Assembly: GCA_905182985.1 (NCBI GenBank)
Contig: CAJJDN010000003.1
Coordinates: 866,397 to 930,396 of the forward strand
Direction: 5' to 3'
DNA length: 64,000 bases
Source of the DNA: Paramecium sonneborni
Taxonomy: Eukaryota; Ciliophora; Oligohymenophorea; Peniculida; Parameciidae
Each line of letters opens with the position of its first letter. Within the stretch, counting starts at the first letter, position 1. The notes under the pieces are model-generated. The model saw only the letters and a program-made list of their open reading frames with translations. It did not search any database and had not been told where the DNA came from. Made by a program: the position numbers and the translations under genes. Shown here one piece after another: positions 26,523 to 40,200 of this stretch.

Positions 26523-27080
26523 AATTATTTCTGATATTTAAACTGCTGAAAGCACCTTTTTTTAAAGAAACAAATATATGATAAATTATTTCAAATAAAA
26601 TTTATAAAAATAAATGTAATAAATCATACATTTTAGGATACAACTAAAGGCAAAGGCATTTAAAATATATATATTTATTAATTCTAAATGATCATATGAT
26701 TATTCCTCTCTAAAAGTTATCCAATTTGCAAAAATTATTTGTCATCAAATCTTTCCCCTTTATAATAAAATTGATTGAGAAAATTCTTAAAATTCTTATT
26801 TTAATTACATGATCTACATAAATTTTATTCTCCTTTTATTTAAATCAAAATTTATGTTTATTATCTTCCTCTTATAATTTATTTATTGTTTTTTTAACAA
26901 TATTCTAAAATTTTCTTTTTCTTTCTATTTTGACTAGAGACTTAATTTAACAATCTTTATTTTGGGAATACAATTTTTCTTTTTAGAAAATGAATATAAA
27001 TTTAATTTGTCAATGTGGGTTGATAATATTTACTTAAAATAATTTTATATTATTTATAATAAATGTTCCACTTGTCTTAA
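26523..27080. other. Intergenic stretch between divergent genes
   Basis: About 560 bases of T- and A-rich sequence between the ProRS start (minus) and AP-3 delta start (plus). No supported frame or motif. It must hold both promoters. Confidence 0.55.
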
Positions 27081-29315
27081 ATGGATTAAATATTTTTAAA
27101 ATCTTTAGCAGATGTTGTTAGAACATCAAGGACTACTTCTCAATATGATAAGTTAACATTTACAACCTAAACAATAGCAGATATAAAAAATGAAATATAA
27201 AGTAGATAGGAATCAGTCAGATATTAAGCCTTGTTAAAATTATTCTTTGTAAATAAATAATTCTATTAATTAGTTAGCTATGGAGGGAAATAACATAAGA
27301 TGGGCAGAATTTCAAATAATAAATTTAATGGGAAGCGGAGATTTTTAATTAAAATTGGGTGCTTAATTAGCAGCACATTTAGTAATTGATAATCAAAGTT
27401 AAGGTTTAATTATGGTTACTAATGTTTTTATAAAAGAATTTAAATGTGGTCATGTAGAATGCTCTACTACTTTGAGTTGTTTAGGCACTATTGCAAATAA
27501 AGATTTATCAGATAATTTGTTAACACATGTTTTAAAACTTACTACTAATACAAAACCATTAATAAGAAAAAAGGCAATAGCAGTTTTATCTAAAATTTTC
27601 ACAATAAATCCCATGAATATTTCTGGAAATTTAGAGATGGTCATATAATAATTACAGAAAGAGACAAATATCTCAGTATTAGCCTGTGGTATTAGTTTGT
27701 TTTGTTCAGTTTTAAAAGTGGCACCAAAACTTTATCCTTTATTTTTATCAATTGTTTATGATCAAATATCTAAATAAAAATCAAATTGGTTACTAATTAA
27801 ATTAGTTAGAATATCAAATAAATTGATATCTTTAGAACCTAGATTTTAAGGAAAGCTAATTGAACATTATACAAGATTGTTAAATTAGACTAATTCAAAA
27901 TCATTATAATATGAATTAATATATTCAATTATGAAGTATTTTAAAAATCATTCTTAACTTTATGAAAGTGCTGGGGATATATTAAAATAATTTTTAAATC
28001 ATTAAGATCCTAATTGTAATTTTAAATTATCATTATTTAGTGAGATGTTTAGGATTAGAATGTTTGACACATATATCAACATCTGCTGGTTTAATGGAGT
28101 TTTAAGAATAAATTTTAGAAAGTTTTAAAAAAAGTGATTATTTTTCAAAATTGTAAATTTTACAGTTGTTCAAAGATTTTACAAATTAGCAAAACTTTTA
28201 AACAGTGATTGAATTCTTTTTGAAACATTCAGATTTGGAAAGCAATCATAAAATTATTGAATCATTGAGTAAATAATATATTGATATTTTAGTATTTATA
28301 ATAACAAAAGATAAATTTATAAATGTAGATGATCCTGAGAAATTATTACTTATTTATATTCCAGTAATAGCGCAGAAAATAGATACGATAGATAATGCTA
28401 TTAGATTTAAAGAAATGTTATTTGAATTATTAACCAGAGTTCCTGGATTAAAAGTATATTCAGATTAACTATGTAATTAAATACTGTAAACATATGCTAC
28501 ATAATCTGATTCATTGTAAGGACCAACTTTGAATATCGTTTAGAGACACACTTAATTAAAATACTCTTTAAATCATAGAGAAATTATTTTTAAATCTTTA
28601 ATTATGATAGTTGGTGAATCAGTTAAATTATTAAAATTAGAAGCATTAACTAATATAATTTAATTTTTGGAATAATTGAATATTTTGAATTGTTATGAAT
28701 CGTCATTGTCTGATATAGATTCATTATTATTCAAAATATATATCTAAATTATCAAAACTGATCCTTAAAATGAAATTATTCCTTAAATTGAATAACTTAT
28801 TAAAAATATTTACAATAAGTTACATAATATTTCAATTGTCAAAATTTCATTTTTTTATGAGTCTTTAATTCAAAATAAATCAAAAGATTAACTATAAGAA
28901 TTGTAAAATTTATATGAAGAAGATTTACCACCAATTAATTTAGAAGTATTTATTTACTTTGATATTATAAAAGGCTTAAAAATTTATAAAGCCACCTGAA
29001 GGATTAGACTTATCTAAATCATTTTAAATAGATATAGAAGAGATTGAAAAAATTAAAAACACAAATAGTGAATATATCGAATAAAAACAATTAATTTAAT
29101 AATAATAGTAATAATAATAATCAGATTCGAATTAAAAAGAATAAGAAGATTAGAACAATCAAATTGAGAGGAGATAAGAAAACGAAGAAGAATTAAAACA
29201 ATTTAATAATAAAGTTGATCCAAGTCCTAAAAAAGTTTTTAAAATAAATAGAGATGAAGAATTACCACCAGGAATAGACTAGAATGATATCAAAAAATTT
29301 AAGGAAGAAGAATGA
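27081..29315 (+). CDS. AP-3 complex delta adaptin-like large subunit
   Basis: Large subunit of a coat adaptor for endosome to lysosome-related traffic. The start MDQIFLKSLADVVRTSRTTS matches the delta-adaptin beginning (LQDLVRGIRNHK). Removing the 25-nt intron 27249-27273 gives FFLAMEGNNIRWAEFQIIN, equivalent to the delta LQMLGYDISWAAFNIIE. HEAT-like helices follow: LVIDNQSQGLIMVTNVFIKE, CSTTLSCLGTIANKDLSDNL, NTKPLIRKKAIAVLSKIF and SLEPRFQGKLIEHYTRLL. The C-terminal 110 residues are hydrophilic, with a poly-Gln run coded by TAA, TAG and CAA near 29090-29130 and an acidic end (KKFKEEE). About 730 residues, shorter than animal AP3D1 because the ear is missing. A frame change near 28040 probably marks a further intron. 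Confidence 0.85.
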
Positions 29316-29472
29316 TTAAATTATTTATTATATTCAAAAAAGATTATAAGTATTTATAATAAAAATTTAAATCCAAATACTTAAATTTTACACGGAAGGA
29401 ATAAGATTTTTTTCAAAAGTCGTTTAATTTCAATTAACATTTATAATAAATATTAGTATTTAAATTGCCTTT

Positions 29473-30046
29473 ATGATTAGTTTTTTAAATAAAGATGATC
29501 AATTTGTAAGAATTTGTTTATATCTGAATAAAGATAATTTTTATTTTTTCAGAAATTAAACTCGTTATTTCATAAATCATATTTTATTATTTATTCAGAA
29601 GATTCTTTGTCTAGTTTTATCATTTAGGTTAAACAAATAATATAAAAAAATATTCTTAAAAAGTTTCAACTTTGATTGAATAAATAGGTATTTATATTTA
29701 TCTCAAATATAAATAGTTAAATTTAATAGTAAAAATAATTGAAGATATTGAATAGTTGTCTACTCAATTTATTAATAACTTTTATATTTTACCATACACT
29801 ATTAGTTTTTAGATTTATAATAATCAGAAAACTTATAGAGGGTAAGAAAATTTTGATGAATTATCATGCAAAATAAATTAATTAAGTTAAGATAAAAATG
29901 AAACTAAGATTTCTTCTAATATGCTTAAAAAGATAGAAATAGATTTAATCTTAATAAATGTGCTCTGCTACTATGATGTTTTTCTGCTGATAAATATATT
30001 CATATTATATATATATAATTAACGTAATTAATTTAAATTATCATGA
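29473..30046 (+). CDS. Uncharacterised protein
   Basis: From ATG 29473 the frame begins MISFLNKDDQFVRICLYLNK. After a frame change near 29680 it continues as KIIEDIEQLSTQFINNFYIL, TYRGQENFDELSCKINQLSQ and KISSNMLKKIEIDLILINVL to TGA at 30044-30046. Segments of balanced composition (YFIIYSEDSLSSF) suggest real exons with unresolved small introns. No family recognised; a longin- or TRAPP-like subunit was considered but not supported. The stop sits beyond the stop of the convergent coiled-coil gene, so the two overlap by six bases. Confidence 0.45.
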
Positions 30047-30752
30047 AGAATGTTTTTCTTCTAGCATTTTTAACTGTTTTTCTAATCTATCAATTTCTAA
30101 CTCTTATTCAGTAATTAAATTTGTTGCTTCTTCTTCAATTTTGTATCTTTCCTTCCTTTCATCATTTAACTCCTTCTATAAATTCAATATTATATCATTT
30201 CTTAAAATATAAAAATAGATACTATTAATTTTCGCTAACATTATCTTGATTTTCTAAGAGTTCAGATTCTAATATTTTATTGATATATTTACATTCCAAA
30301 CTAGTTTTAATAATGAGTAATTTTTTAATCATTTCTTCACTCCACATTTATATTTCATTTTAACCTCCAAAATCTGCCTATTCATTAAATTCTATTAGCT
30401 CTCTATATAATTTTTATGATAGTTCAGTAATCTAATCTTGTTTGATTGATGATATTTTTTGTATCTATAGTCTCTCAACTTATTCTTATCTTTATTCTTT
30501 AGAAATAAGTAATCGAGAAGCACTATTATTGAGTATATTTAATCAGTACCTTTGACTTTTTTATAATTTTGGTTAAGGTGCAAAACTTGATTCTTTTGTT
30601 TCAAATAGTTTTGGGGTTAGAGTCTCCTCAATTTTAAAACTTTTTTATTTATTTAATTTATTTAATTCGCAATGCTTAGAAAACAATCCAGGCTTTATAT
30701 TACTTCCCAAGCCACTAGGGGATAGTATTAATTAATTATTTTTTTTTTGCAT
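30041..30752 (-). CDS. Coiled-coil protein, about 215 residues
   Basis: Starts MQKKNNQLILSPSGLGSN. Introns at 30523-30549 (27 nt, TAG) and 30201-30222 (22 nt, AAG) both remove in-frame problems: the first spans a TGA and the second shifts the frame into a clean C-terminus. After a Ser and Pro-containing head (FETKESSFAPQPKLQKSQ), heptad-like stretches follow: SKEQRQEQVERLQIQKISSI, EEMIKKLLIIKTSLE and ELEIDRLEKQLKMLEEK, ending HSS. Such proteins are usually structural (basal body, cilium or cortex in ciliates), but no specific family is recognised. Confidence 0.72.
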
Positions 30753-30831
30753 ATAAATTTAATAAAATTAAAAATAAAACTACTTCTAACAAAGAGTTAA
30801 ATACTCATTACAAATTATTTATAAACTAAAT

Positions 30832-31680
30832 TCATTCAGTGATGCTAGAACACTCAACCTTACAATTATCAAAAAGCAAATATTTTTGAACTGAATTATT
30901 TCTATTAAGTGATCCTTTTGTTTTTCTATAATACAATGAAGTTAAAATCAATATTAAAATTGATCCAGAACCCATCCAAAAACAAAATCCAAAATATTTT
31001 ACTTCTAAATATGGCTAAATCAAATCTTATACATTGCTGATATTAAAATAAAAGCAGGATTGTAAAAAAATATCCAACATATCCACATACAAGTAATAAA
31101 ATAAATATTACTTGAAGTAGTTTGCCTTTTAATTTACATAACACACATGGATTCCCTTTCTTTAAATAAATCATTAAACGAAGAACTTCTAAAAACTTTA
31201 TATTCAAAATTCTTACTTGAACAAATATTGCAAACACTATAAAACAAAAACATATAAATCCAACTTGTCTTAAATCACTACATAACAAATTATTAGTGAC
31301 ATTCATTTCTTAACAAAATTCTTAATATCCTATATATTATTCAATATAAATTAGTTAAATCCATATTTATTCATCTTCTTCAAACTAAAACTAATACCAA
31401 TTTTTTAATGATAATGCTAATATTTATACTATATTAATCTTATTTAAATTAATTTTTACCACTCATTCCAAGTATTTCCATTATTAAAATGAAAAATAAT
31501 CTTTTTTAAAGTATTATCATTTTATTTCTTCTCATTTATTTCAGAACATCTAAAACGCTTTCGTGTTGATTTCTAGTAGAATCATTAATCACACTTTTTT
31601 ATTATTCCGAAGTCATCTTTCACAATTTCTAAAATTTTATTCTTGCAAATACTATTAATGACTAATAAATTAAACATCAT
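30832..31680 (-). CDS. Multi-pass membrane protein, unknown family
   Basis: Three small introns were placed by frame: 31573-31594 (22 nt), 31429-31459 (31 nt) and 31005-31032 (28 nt), all TAG. The spliced product, about 250 residues, has a soluble start (MMFNLLVINSI ... DDFGIIKKNQHESVLDVLKQ), then FQFEEDEQIWIQLIYIEQYI, then four hydrophobic segments: QVGFICFCFIVFAIFVQV, LLQVIFILLLVCGYVGYFF and FGFCFWMGSGSILILILTSL among them. A Cys-x-x-Cys (PCVLCKLK) lies between TM segments. The C-terminus is hydrophilic (FDNCKVECSSITE). The start at 31680 is the first of two adjacent ATGs; a longer 5' end is possible. Function unknown. Confidence 0.65.
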
Positions 31681-34128
31681 AACTTTTCTATAATAAAAGA
31701 TAATTTTTGTAATTATTAAATCAGTTCAACTTCAATATATATTTCTTATTAAAATCTTTTTTATTTATTTCCAAACCGAACTTATATACATTTTTTATTA
31801 TTTAAAAACAAATACAAAAGATTTAAATAACATCATTTTATCAAACTTATTATATTTTTTTCACAAATAAAATAATGGGTTATTAATTATAATAAATATT
31901 GCTTTCTCTTTTATTTATAATGTTAAAATATATAGATTATAAAATGTTCAATTAAAAAATTAAGATTATCATCAATTTAAATAGATTTTAAATCATATAA
32001 AAAAGTTTTATAAAAAAATAAATCAATTTTTTTTAAATGAGAAAATTTAATATCATCAAAGGCAAATATTTTTTTATTTTTTGATATATATTTCGTAAGA
32101 AAATAGAATCTACTATCTATTTTAATAACCAAATATAATGTTGCTGTATCTTCTTTTTAGAGGCTAATTTGAAATTAATCTTCTCTGGTTGTTTCAATAT
32201 TATGATTGGTCAGATTTTTTTTCTTTTTGCATTAAGAATTAAATTAATGCTAAGATCCCTTTAATTAGTTTTTTGATCTTTTACTAAAAGAATTTAAATA
32301 TGATTTTATACATATTTAATTAGAACATTATCCTTTAACATACATTTCCAACTTCAATTTTATTTACTTTTTACTGGATTCTGAAGATTGAATAACTTTT
32401 ACTATTTTATTAACAACTTTCTTTGATATTCTGCTATAGGAGAATTTTCTAAAAAATTTAGATTCTATTAAGGCTTTTACAGAATATGTAAATTTAAGCT
32501 ATTTTTTTATCAAGTATTAAACAAAATTTAATTTGTTTTCAAAAACTAATACAAAAATTTTCATCTTTTTCTTAAAAAAAAGTTCATCGCAAATTTAATA
32601 TACAATAATAAATTCTGATTTGTAATTGTTTTATCATTTTCTTAAAATTTTTAAATTTTAAACAAAACACTTGATTAAATACAAGAATAGTTTAAAATAA
32701 ATAATATTAAATTTACTGCTATTTAATTTTTATTTTCACAAAAAAAATAAAAACGAAGTCTAGAAATTTTTCTTTAGGTTCTTTTTTGATAACATTTAAA
32801 TTGAAAATTTGTTAAAATATTTTTATTTATTTTATAAATTTAGGTTTGATTTGTTTAATCCAAAATTAAAAATTGATTTATTTGTTTAAAAATTATTAGA
32901 ACATTTATTCATTAAGTTAAATTATTTAAAACAATATATAACTCAATCTTGAGATCTGTGGAATAAATATAGAAATAAATTATAACTTTTAAAAATATAG
33001 AATAGAATAAAATAGTTTGATATTATATAATTTTAATCATAAACCAATACATTATAATAAATTTTTTATAAATGTTATATATCAACTCATTAATAGTTTT
33101 TTTTATGTATTTGTTCTAAAAATTGATGTTTGTTTTTCAATAGATCCAATCTTGAAATCAGTTTTAATTCTAACTTTCTCATTTGAAAGATTTGGANTTC
33201 TTTTTAGAGGCTAATTTGAAATTAATCTTCTCTGGTTGTTTCAATATTATGATTGGTCAGATTTTTTTTCTTTTTGCATTAAGAATTAAATTAATGCTAA
33301 GATCCCTTTAATTAGTTTTTTGATCTTTTACTAAAAGAATTTAAATATGATTTTATACATATTTAATTAGAACATTATCCTTTAACATACATTTCCAACT
33401 TCAATTTTATTTACTTTTTACTGGATTCTGAAGATTGAATAACTTTTACTATTTTATTAACAACTTTCTTTGATATTCTGCTATAGGAGAATTTTCTAAA
33501 AAATTTAGATTCTATTAAGGCTTTTACAGAATATGTAAATTTAAGCTATTTTTTTATCAAGTATTAAACAAAATTTAATTTGTTTTCAAAAACTAATACA
33601 AAAATTTTCATCTTTTTCTTAAAAAAAAGTTCATCGCAAATTTAATATACAATAATAAATTCTGATTTGTAATTGTTTTATCATTTTCTTAAAATTTTTA
33701 AATTTTAAACAAAACACTTGATTAAATACAAGAATAGTTTAAAATAAATAATATTAAATTTACTGCTATTTAATTTTTATTTTCACAAAAAAAATAAAAA
33801 CGAAGTCTAGAAATTTTTCTTTAGGTTCTTTTTTGATAACATTTAAATTGAAAATTTGTTAAAATATTTTTATTTATTTTATAAATTTAGGTTTGATTTG
33901 TTTAATCCAAAATTAAAAATTGATTTATTTGTTTAAAAATTATTAGAACATTTATTCATTAAGTTAAATTATTTAAAACAATATATAACTCAATCTTGAG
34001 ATCTGTGGAATAAATATAGAAATAAATTATAACTTTTAAAAATATAGAATAGAATAAAATAGTTTGATATTATATAATTTTAATCATAAACCAATACATT
34101 ATAATAAATTTTTTATAAATGTTATATA
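31681..34128. other. AT-rich stretch without a supportable gene
   Basis: About 2.4 kb, of which 1,046 bases are the duplicated block, so about 1.4 kb in reality. Minus-strand frames open for up to about 100 codons (around 32210-32510) but are Lys, Ile and Gln rich and have no recognisable motif. Homopolymer runs are frequent. The left duplicate contains the last codons of the large surface protein (stop 33082-33084). Confidence 0.5.
32151..33196. repeat. First copy of exact 1,046-bp duplication flanking single N
   Basis: Identical to 33198-34243, separated by one N at 33197. Mostly noncoding; the right end holds the 3' end of the surface-protein gene. Unmerged contig overlap. Confidence 0.9.
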
Positions 34129-34243
34129 TCAACTCATTAATAGTTTTTTTTATGTATTTGTTCTAAAAATTGATGTTTGTTTTTCAATAGATCCAATCTT
34201 GAAATCAGTTTTAATTCTAACTTTCTCATTTGAAAGATTTGGA
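33198..34243. repeat. Second copy of exact 1,046-bp duplication
   Basis: Partner of 32151-33196. It continues into the intact surface-protein gene at 34244. Confidence 0.9.
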
Positions 34244-37200
34244 GCTTCATTTTCTTCAGTATAGACTCTAAATTAGAAATTAAAAATATTACCTATATTG
34301 AATGAATTATCTTGCTTATTTTATTAAGTAATTTTTTATCAACATAAATCTTTGTCTAATGATTTATCTTCTATTTTTATTACTTTTTAAATATCTTAAG
34401 CAAAATTAGTTTTAATTGAAAAGCTTTGGAAATTTGTGCTCCAAATAGACTTTGATTTCATCAATTTAGTCTTCTAATTTATTGAAATAAGCAAAAACTA
34501 TTTTGATTATCACTTTAACAAAAAAATAGAAATTTAATATTGCCAAAATGGTGTAAGAAGGAATAACAATTTCTTAAACTTCTAAGCTTTATGCTGTATA
34601 TATAGTTTAAGCCAAAATTATTGATGTGTTACAGATTAATGTTTAAAGTGCATCAATCTAATTTAAATCACCTGTTTAGTAAGGTTTGTATTAATTTGTT
34701 AATTTTCCATATATAAGTAAAACTAATAAAATTAAAGAAGCTTTGATTGCAACATAATCTTCATAATAAATTAAGACATAAATTATAAATTCTTTTTGCA
34801 ATATTTTTATTGTTTCCCAAAAGTAAGTATTTAATTTATATTCATTATATAAATAGCCCCATAATTTTCTGACTGTGGCTTAATTCAATCTATTTCTATG
34901 ATAATAAACTATGAACCAAAAGAAAACAGGCAATAGGATACCAATAATGATAAAAGCTGGAATAGCAAAAGTGGATAACCAAATATAATGTACTGTTGTA
35001 TCATATTAATAAGCAACGTTACCAGTAATCCATTTTAAATCAGATATAGTTCTATAAGATAGTAAAGCAACCAAACCACTAATCAAATTAGGTGATAAAT
35101 ATATGTAGATATAAATGAGTGTTGTTGTTATGAAAGTTATACTGAATTATTTTTTCTTATAGAATAGTATAAGTAAGTGCATTCCAATAAAAAGAAAAAT
35201 ATAGCATGCAATCATAAAAAAGCCCCATAAAATTCTAAAATAATGTATAGGAATTGTTGTAATTTGAGACAAATAACAATCTAGAGAAAATGACATAGTT
35301 TCTATTGGATTTCCAACTGATTTAAAAGTAAGCACTATTCCAATAGGTATAAATAATTGAAATGTTGAAATAGAACCTATGATTTGGAGATAATTAGTAA
35401 ATACCTTAATTAACACAGATGTAGATGAAGATTTAAAAACTAAATACCTATCTATAGTTCTCAATTTAGTATATAATATAAATTCTTCAATCATTGTTAT
35501 GGTACTATTAACAGATAAAAACACAGATAAAATAGTCCAAATTAAAGCAAAAGCTATATTCACAATATTGCCAGCCATATCTTTACAGCTAGAACAAGTA
35601 TATGATTAACCCTAAGAAAATGATCCATTTCCTAGAGTGTCATAAAGATCGCATTATTCACAGATTGCTCCTATATGGCCTAAAGCGCAAGATTTATCCC
35701 CTGTTTACCATCCTCCAAAACAATTTAGTTTCAAATGATAGCATTCTTCTATTTTATTACTGTAGTAATAGGCTCTCCAGAATCCTTCTCTTAGTTCTAT
35801 TTTTGCTGGTTGCAAGCTTTTCATATAAATATCATTTTTAAATTAACATTTTATAGCATCAATTGTGACAGAATATTAATTTTATGTAATATCACATTCT
35901 ACACAACCTCCAGATGTCGAATTCAAATATTCTCCTAATTAACATTTGAAAGTTTTTAATTTTAATAGAAGAAAATAATCTGTGATAACATGTGTTTTTT
36001 CAAATGGAAATTCTTGATTATATTAAGGTACTTAAATTGAATCACATTAAATAATTAGGAGTAATTATAAATCTTAATCTTTCAAAGGATTAAAATATAT
36101 AATTAGATCATTTAAATTATAATCTTGACTTGTTTCATTAAATTAAATCATTGTCTTTGATAAATATTTTTACGATATATCAAAATCTAATTAAATTTCC
36201 CTAAAATAATTTTCAGATTTAGTTGAGATTTCTTAAGCATAAATAGAACACACAGAACCATTCAAATTTTTCATTTATTCCCCTAAAGAATTAAAAGCCA
36301 AAATTTTAAATGATAAATTGTAGTTTTAATATTCATTTTTTGAGGTGTTAAAATATTTATATTTAGATATACTAATACCTGTAGGAAAATAGAGCTAAGA
36401 TGTATACTATGAATCTTGTAAAGTTTAATAAGGAGTTATCTAAACTTAATCGATTATTGTTGTCTAATTTCTAAATAAATTGGTGCTATTTTCAATAATT
36501 TAAGATCTTATTTAGGTCTTTAACAGACTAGGAGTTTCATAAGAGTTTTCACTTATATTAGCAGTGTTTGCTTTCAAAATTAAATTAAGTTTTTATGGAT
36601 TTTATAATTGATCATTTTTTAAATAAAGGCCTCCAGCAATTGTTGCTTAATTATTTATAATCTCGCTATTTATAATAGTAATACGTGTATTATTAGCAAA
36701 TACAAAAATGCCTCCACCATATTTATAAGCAGTATTAAATTATATTTTGCAACTATCAAGTAGTATATTTACACTTGAAAAATAGCATGCACCACCATAA
36801 TATGCAGTATTTTTTTAAAATATGCTATTTTAAATTTTCACCTGAAATTGATATATCTCCATAAATTCTAGCCGACTTAAATCTTATTAAGTTAAAATTC
36901 TGTTTGGTTCTAAGGAACTTAATGAATTGTTTTCTATAGTTCTTAATATAGATAAACATCCTAAAGTACCACAAATATTATTCTACAAATTCATAGAGTT
37001 GATTTTCAGACTTAATTAAGTAAAACTAAAATCTTAGATTGAAATTAGTCCAAAATAACAGCCTGGACAGTTACATTAAGTAAATTAAATATCATCAAAA
37101 ATAATATGATGAGATTTAGATAATTTTTTTAATTCAAAAAGACTCATGTTATTTTAAGATTAAAAATAAATTAAATTTTTATTACAATTTAATTAATTTG

Positions 37201-40200
37201 TAGTATTGTTTTCTTGAATATTTACTGTAGGACTTAAAATAATTGTAGAGGCATTAATTGGACATAATAATTTATTTTATTCTTAAATTTTTCCTGAAGT
37301 ACAGTTCAAGTTTTAATCAAATTGAAATTATTAGACAGAATTTACATATAAATTCTGAACAATTAATTAAGCAGTTATATCTAAAAATTATTATATAATA
37401 TACCTTCCCTTAAAATAATTCTAAAAATTGGTGATTTAAATATTGTAGTGTTTGAGATATGTATATTGATTAGATTAACATTTATTCCATTTTAAATCTG
37501 GATTAAAAAAGAAAGATGAATAGAATAAAATTTAGTGTTGAGCATGCTAAAATTACTAAATTATGCATAAATTGAGGGATTATTACTTTAAAATGGTTAA
37601 ACATCTTAAATAGAAATGTCTGAAATTTTTGATAAATAATTATTGAACTCTAATTCGTTACTTTAAAAAAAAGAGTTATTTATAAGTATATTAGAACTTA
37701 ATGAAGATAATTTGTATGGGTAATAAGATAATATTGCATGTTATAAAGAGAAAGCATTTTGAATAGAGAGATTATTAAAGTTTATTTCATTAAATGTTCT
37801 TGATGCTTCTATATAGATAGCACCACCTTAAGTTCGAGAATATGCCCTTTATATGATTGAATCAGAAATCTATAGAATTAGTCTGCTCTTTGATGCATCT
37901 ATGTATAATGTGCCTCCAGATGAAAATTAATTACCATCTAGTAATGTTGATGTATTTTCAAAAGTTGAATTCTAAATTTAGAGGATACCTACTGATTTAA
38001 TTACAATATAAAATGCTCCACCATTGACTGCCAAAGAATTAATAACATTTATTTCTGAGATTATTAATTTATTTATATAAAATAATCCACTTCCTCCTAT
38101 GCTAAAAGTTACTAAAATATTTGACATTATTTTTTCTTGATCAATTTAAAATTTATCAAAAAGGATATATTACTAAACCAACCTGAAATTAGGTCTATTT
38201 TAATCTATAAATTAACATTTAATTAATGTTAGATTATCTGTTTTTATAAATAAGTTTGAATCTGATGAATTTAAAACCATATTTGATAAAAACCTTACAT
38301 TTTCAAAAATAACTTAACCAACTTATAAATCTATAAACATAGTAGATGATGAATGTAACTATGGATCATCTTCAAATTTATTTATCAAATTGTCTTTAAA
38401 TGTTACATTTCTTACCTCAATTTAAGTATTGAGGGAAGCTTAAATTGAAATTATTGATGAAATTCTATTGAATTAAGTGATAATTAAATTATTATTTTCA
38501 AAAATGGAATTTTAAACATATATCTTGTCAAATTCATTTTAATCACTAAAGCGTTCACCAATTATTTATATAAAAGGGTAATCAATAATTACATTATTCA
38601 AAATATTTATTGAATCTAAAATTACCTAATTAAAAGATTGAATAAAAATAATATAAGGTAAATCAAGACTATAAAATTATTTAACACAATTAATAGAAGT
38701 ATGAATCAATTTTAATTTTAAAGAAGGGTTAATTATTATATTTAAATTAACAATTGAAATATACTTAGAGTTCATAATTGTTAATTCAGGATAACCTAAT
38801 CCTCTTATAATTTTCAGATCACTAAGATAACAATAAGTACATTCTATGTACATTTAAGAAATCTAACTTGTAGCAAAATTATAAGCAAGTTTACCAATCT
38901 AAATATTATGAAAATAGTTTTGATTAAATTCAAACTTTTTAATACTCAAACTTATATTTTAAACTTAATCTTATACTATATAAATGAATTAGTTTTCTTT
39001 AAAATACTAATTATTTGAAAAGTTTATGTCTTCTATTNCATCTTAAATAGAAATGTCTGAAATTTTTGATAAATAATTATTGAACTCTAATTCGTTACTT
39101 TAAAAAAAAGAGTTATTTATAAGTATATTAGAACTTAATGAAGATAATTTGTATGGGTAATAAGATAATATTGCATGTTATAAAGAGAAAGCATTTTGAA
39201 TAGAGAGATTATTAAAGTTTATTTCATTAAATGTTCTTGATGCTTCTATATAGATAGCACCACCTTAAGTTCGAGAATATGCCCTTTATATGATTGAATC
39301 AGAAATCTATAGAATTAGTCTGCTCTTTGATGCATCTATGTATAATGTGCCTCCAGATGAAAATTAATTACCATCTAGTAATGTTGATGTATTTTCAAAA
39401 GTTGAATTCTAAATTTAGAGGATACCTACTGATTTAATTACAATATAAAATGCTCCACCATTGACTGCCAAAGAATTAATAACATTTATTTCTGAGATTA
39501 TTAATTTATTTATATAAAATAATCCACTTCCTCCTATGCTAAAAGTTACTAAAATATTTGACATTATTTTTTCTTGATCAATTTAAAATTTATCAAAAAG
39601 GATATATTACTAAACCAACCTGAAATTAGGTCTATTTTAATCTATAAATTAACATTTAATTAATGTTAGATTATCTGTTTTTATAAATAAGTTTGAATCT
39701 GATGAATTTAAAACCATATTTGATAAAAACCTTACATTTTCAAAAATAACTTAACCAACTTATAAATCTATAAACATAGTAGATGATGAATGTAACTATG
39801 GATCATCTTCAAATTTATTTATCAAATTGTCTTTAAATGTTACATTTCTTACCTCAATTTAAGTATTGAGGGAAGCTTAAATTGAAATTATTGATGAAAT
39901 TCTATTGAATTAAGTGATAATTAAATTATTATTTTCAAAAATGGAATTTTAAACATATATCTTGTCAAATTCATTTTAATCACTAAAGCGTTCACCAATT
40001 ATTTATATAAAAGGGTAATCAATAATTACATTATTCAAAATATTTATTGAATCTAAAATTACCTAATTAAAAGATTGAATAAAAATAATATAAGGTAAAT
40101 CAAGACTATAAAATTATTTAACACAATTAATAGAAGTATGAATCAATTTTAATTTTAAAGAAGGGTTAATTATTATATTTAAATTAACAATTGAAATATA

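Noticed and set aside
29473..30046. TRAPP subunit or longin-type protein
   Set aside because: Length and general pattern were suggestive, but no diagnostic motif could be matched, so the gene is left unnamed.
35602..35841. Plus-strand frame starting MINPKKMIHFLECHKDRI
   Set aside because: Antisense to the Cys-rich collar (SCALGHIGAICEQCD) of the surface protein, which has clear family features.
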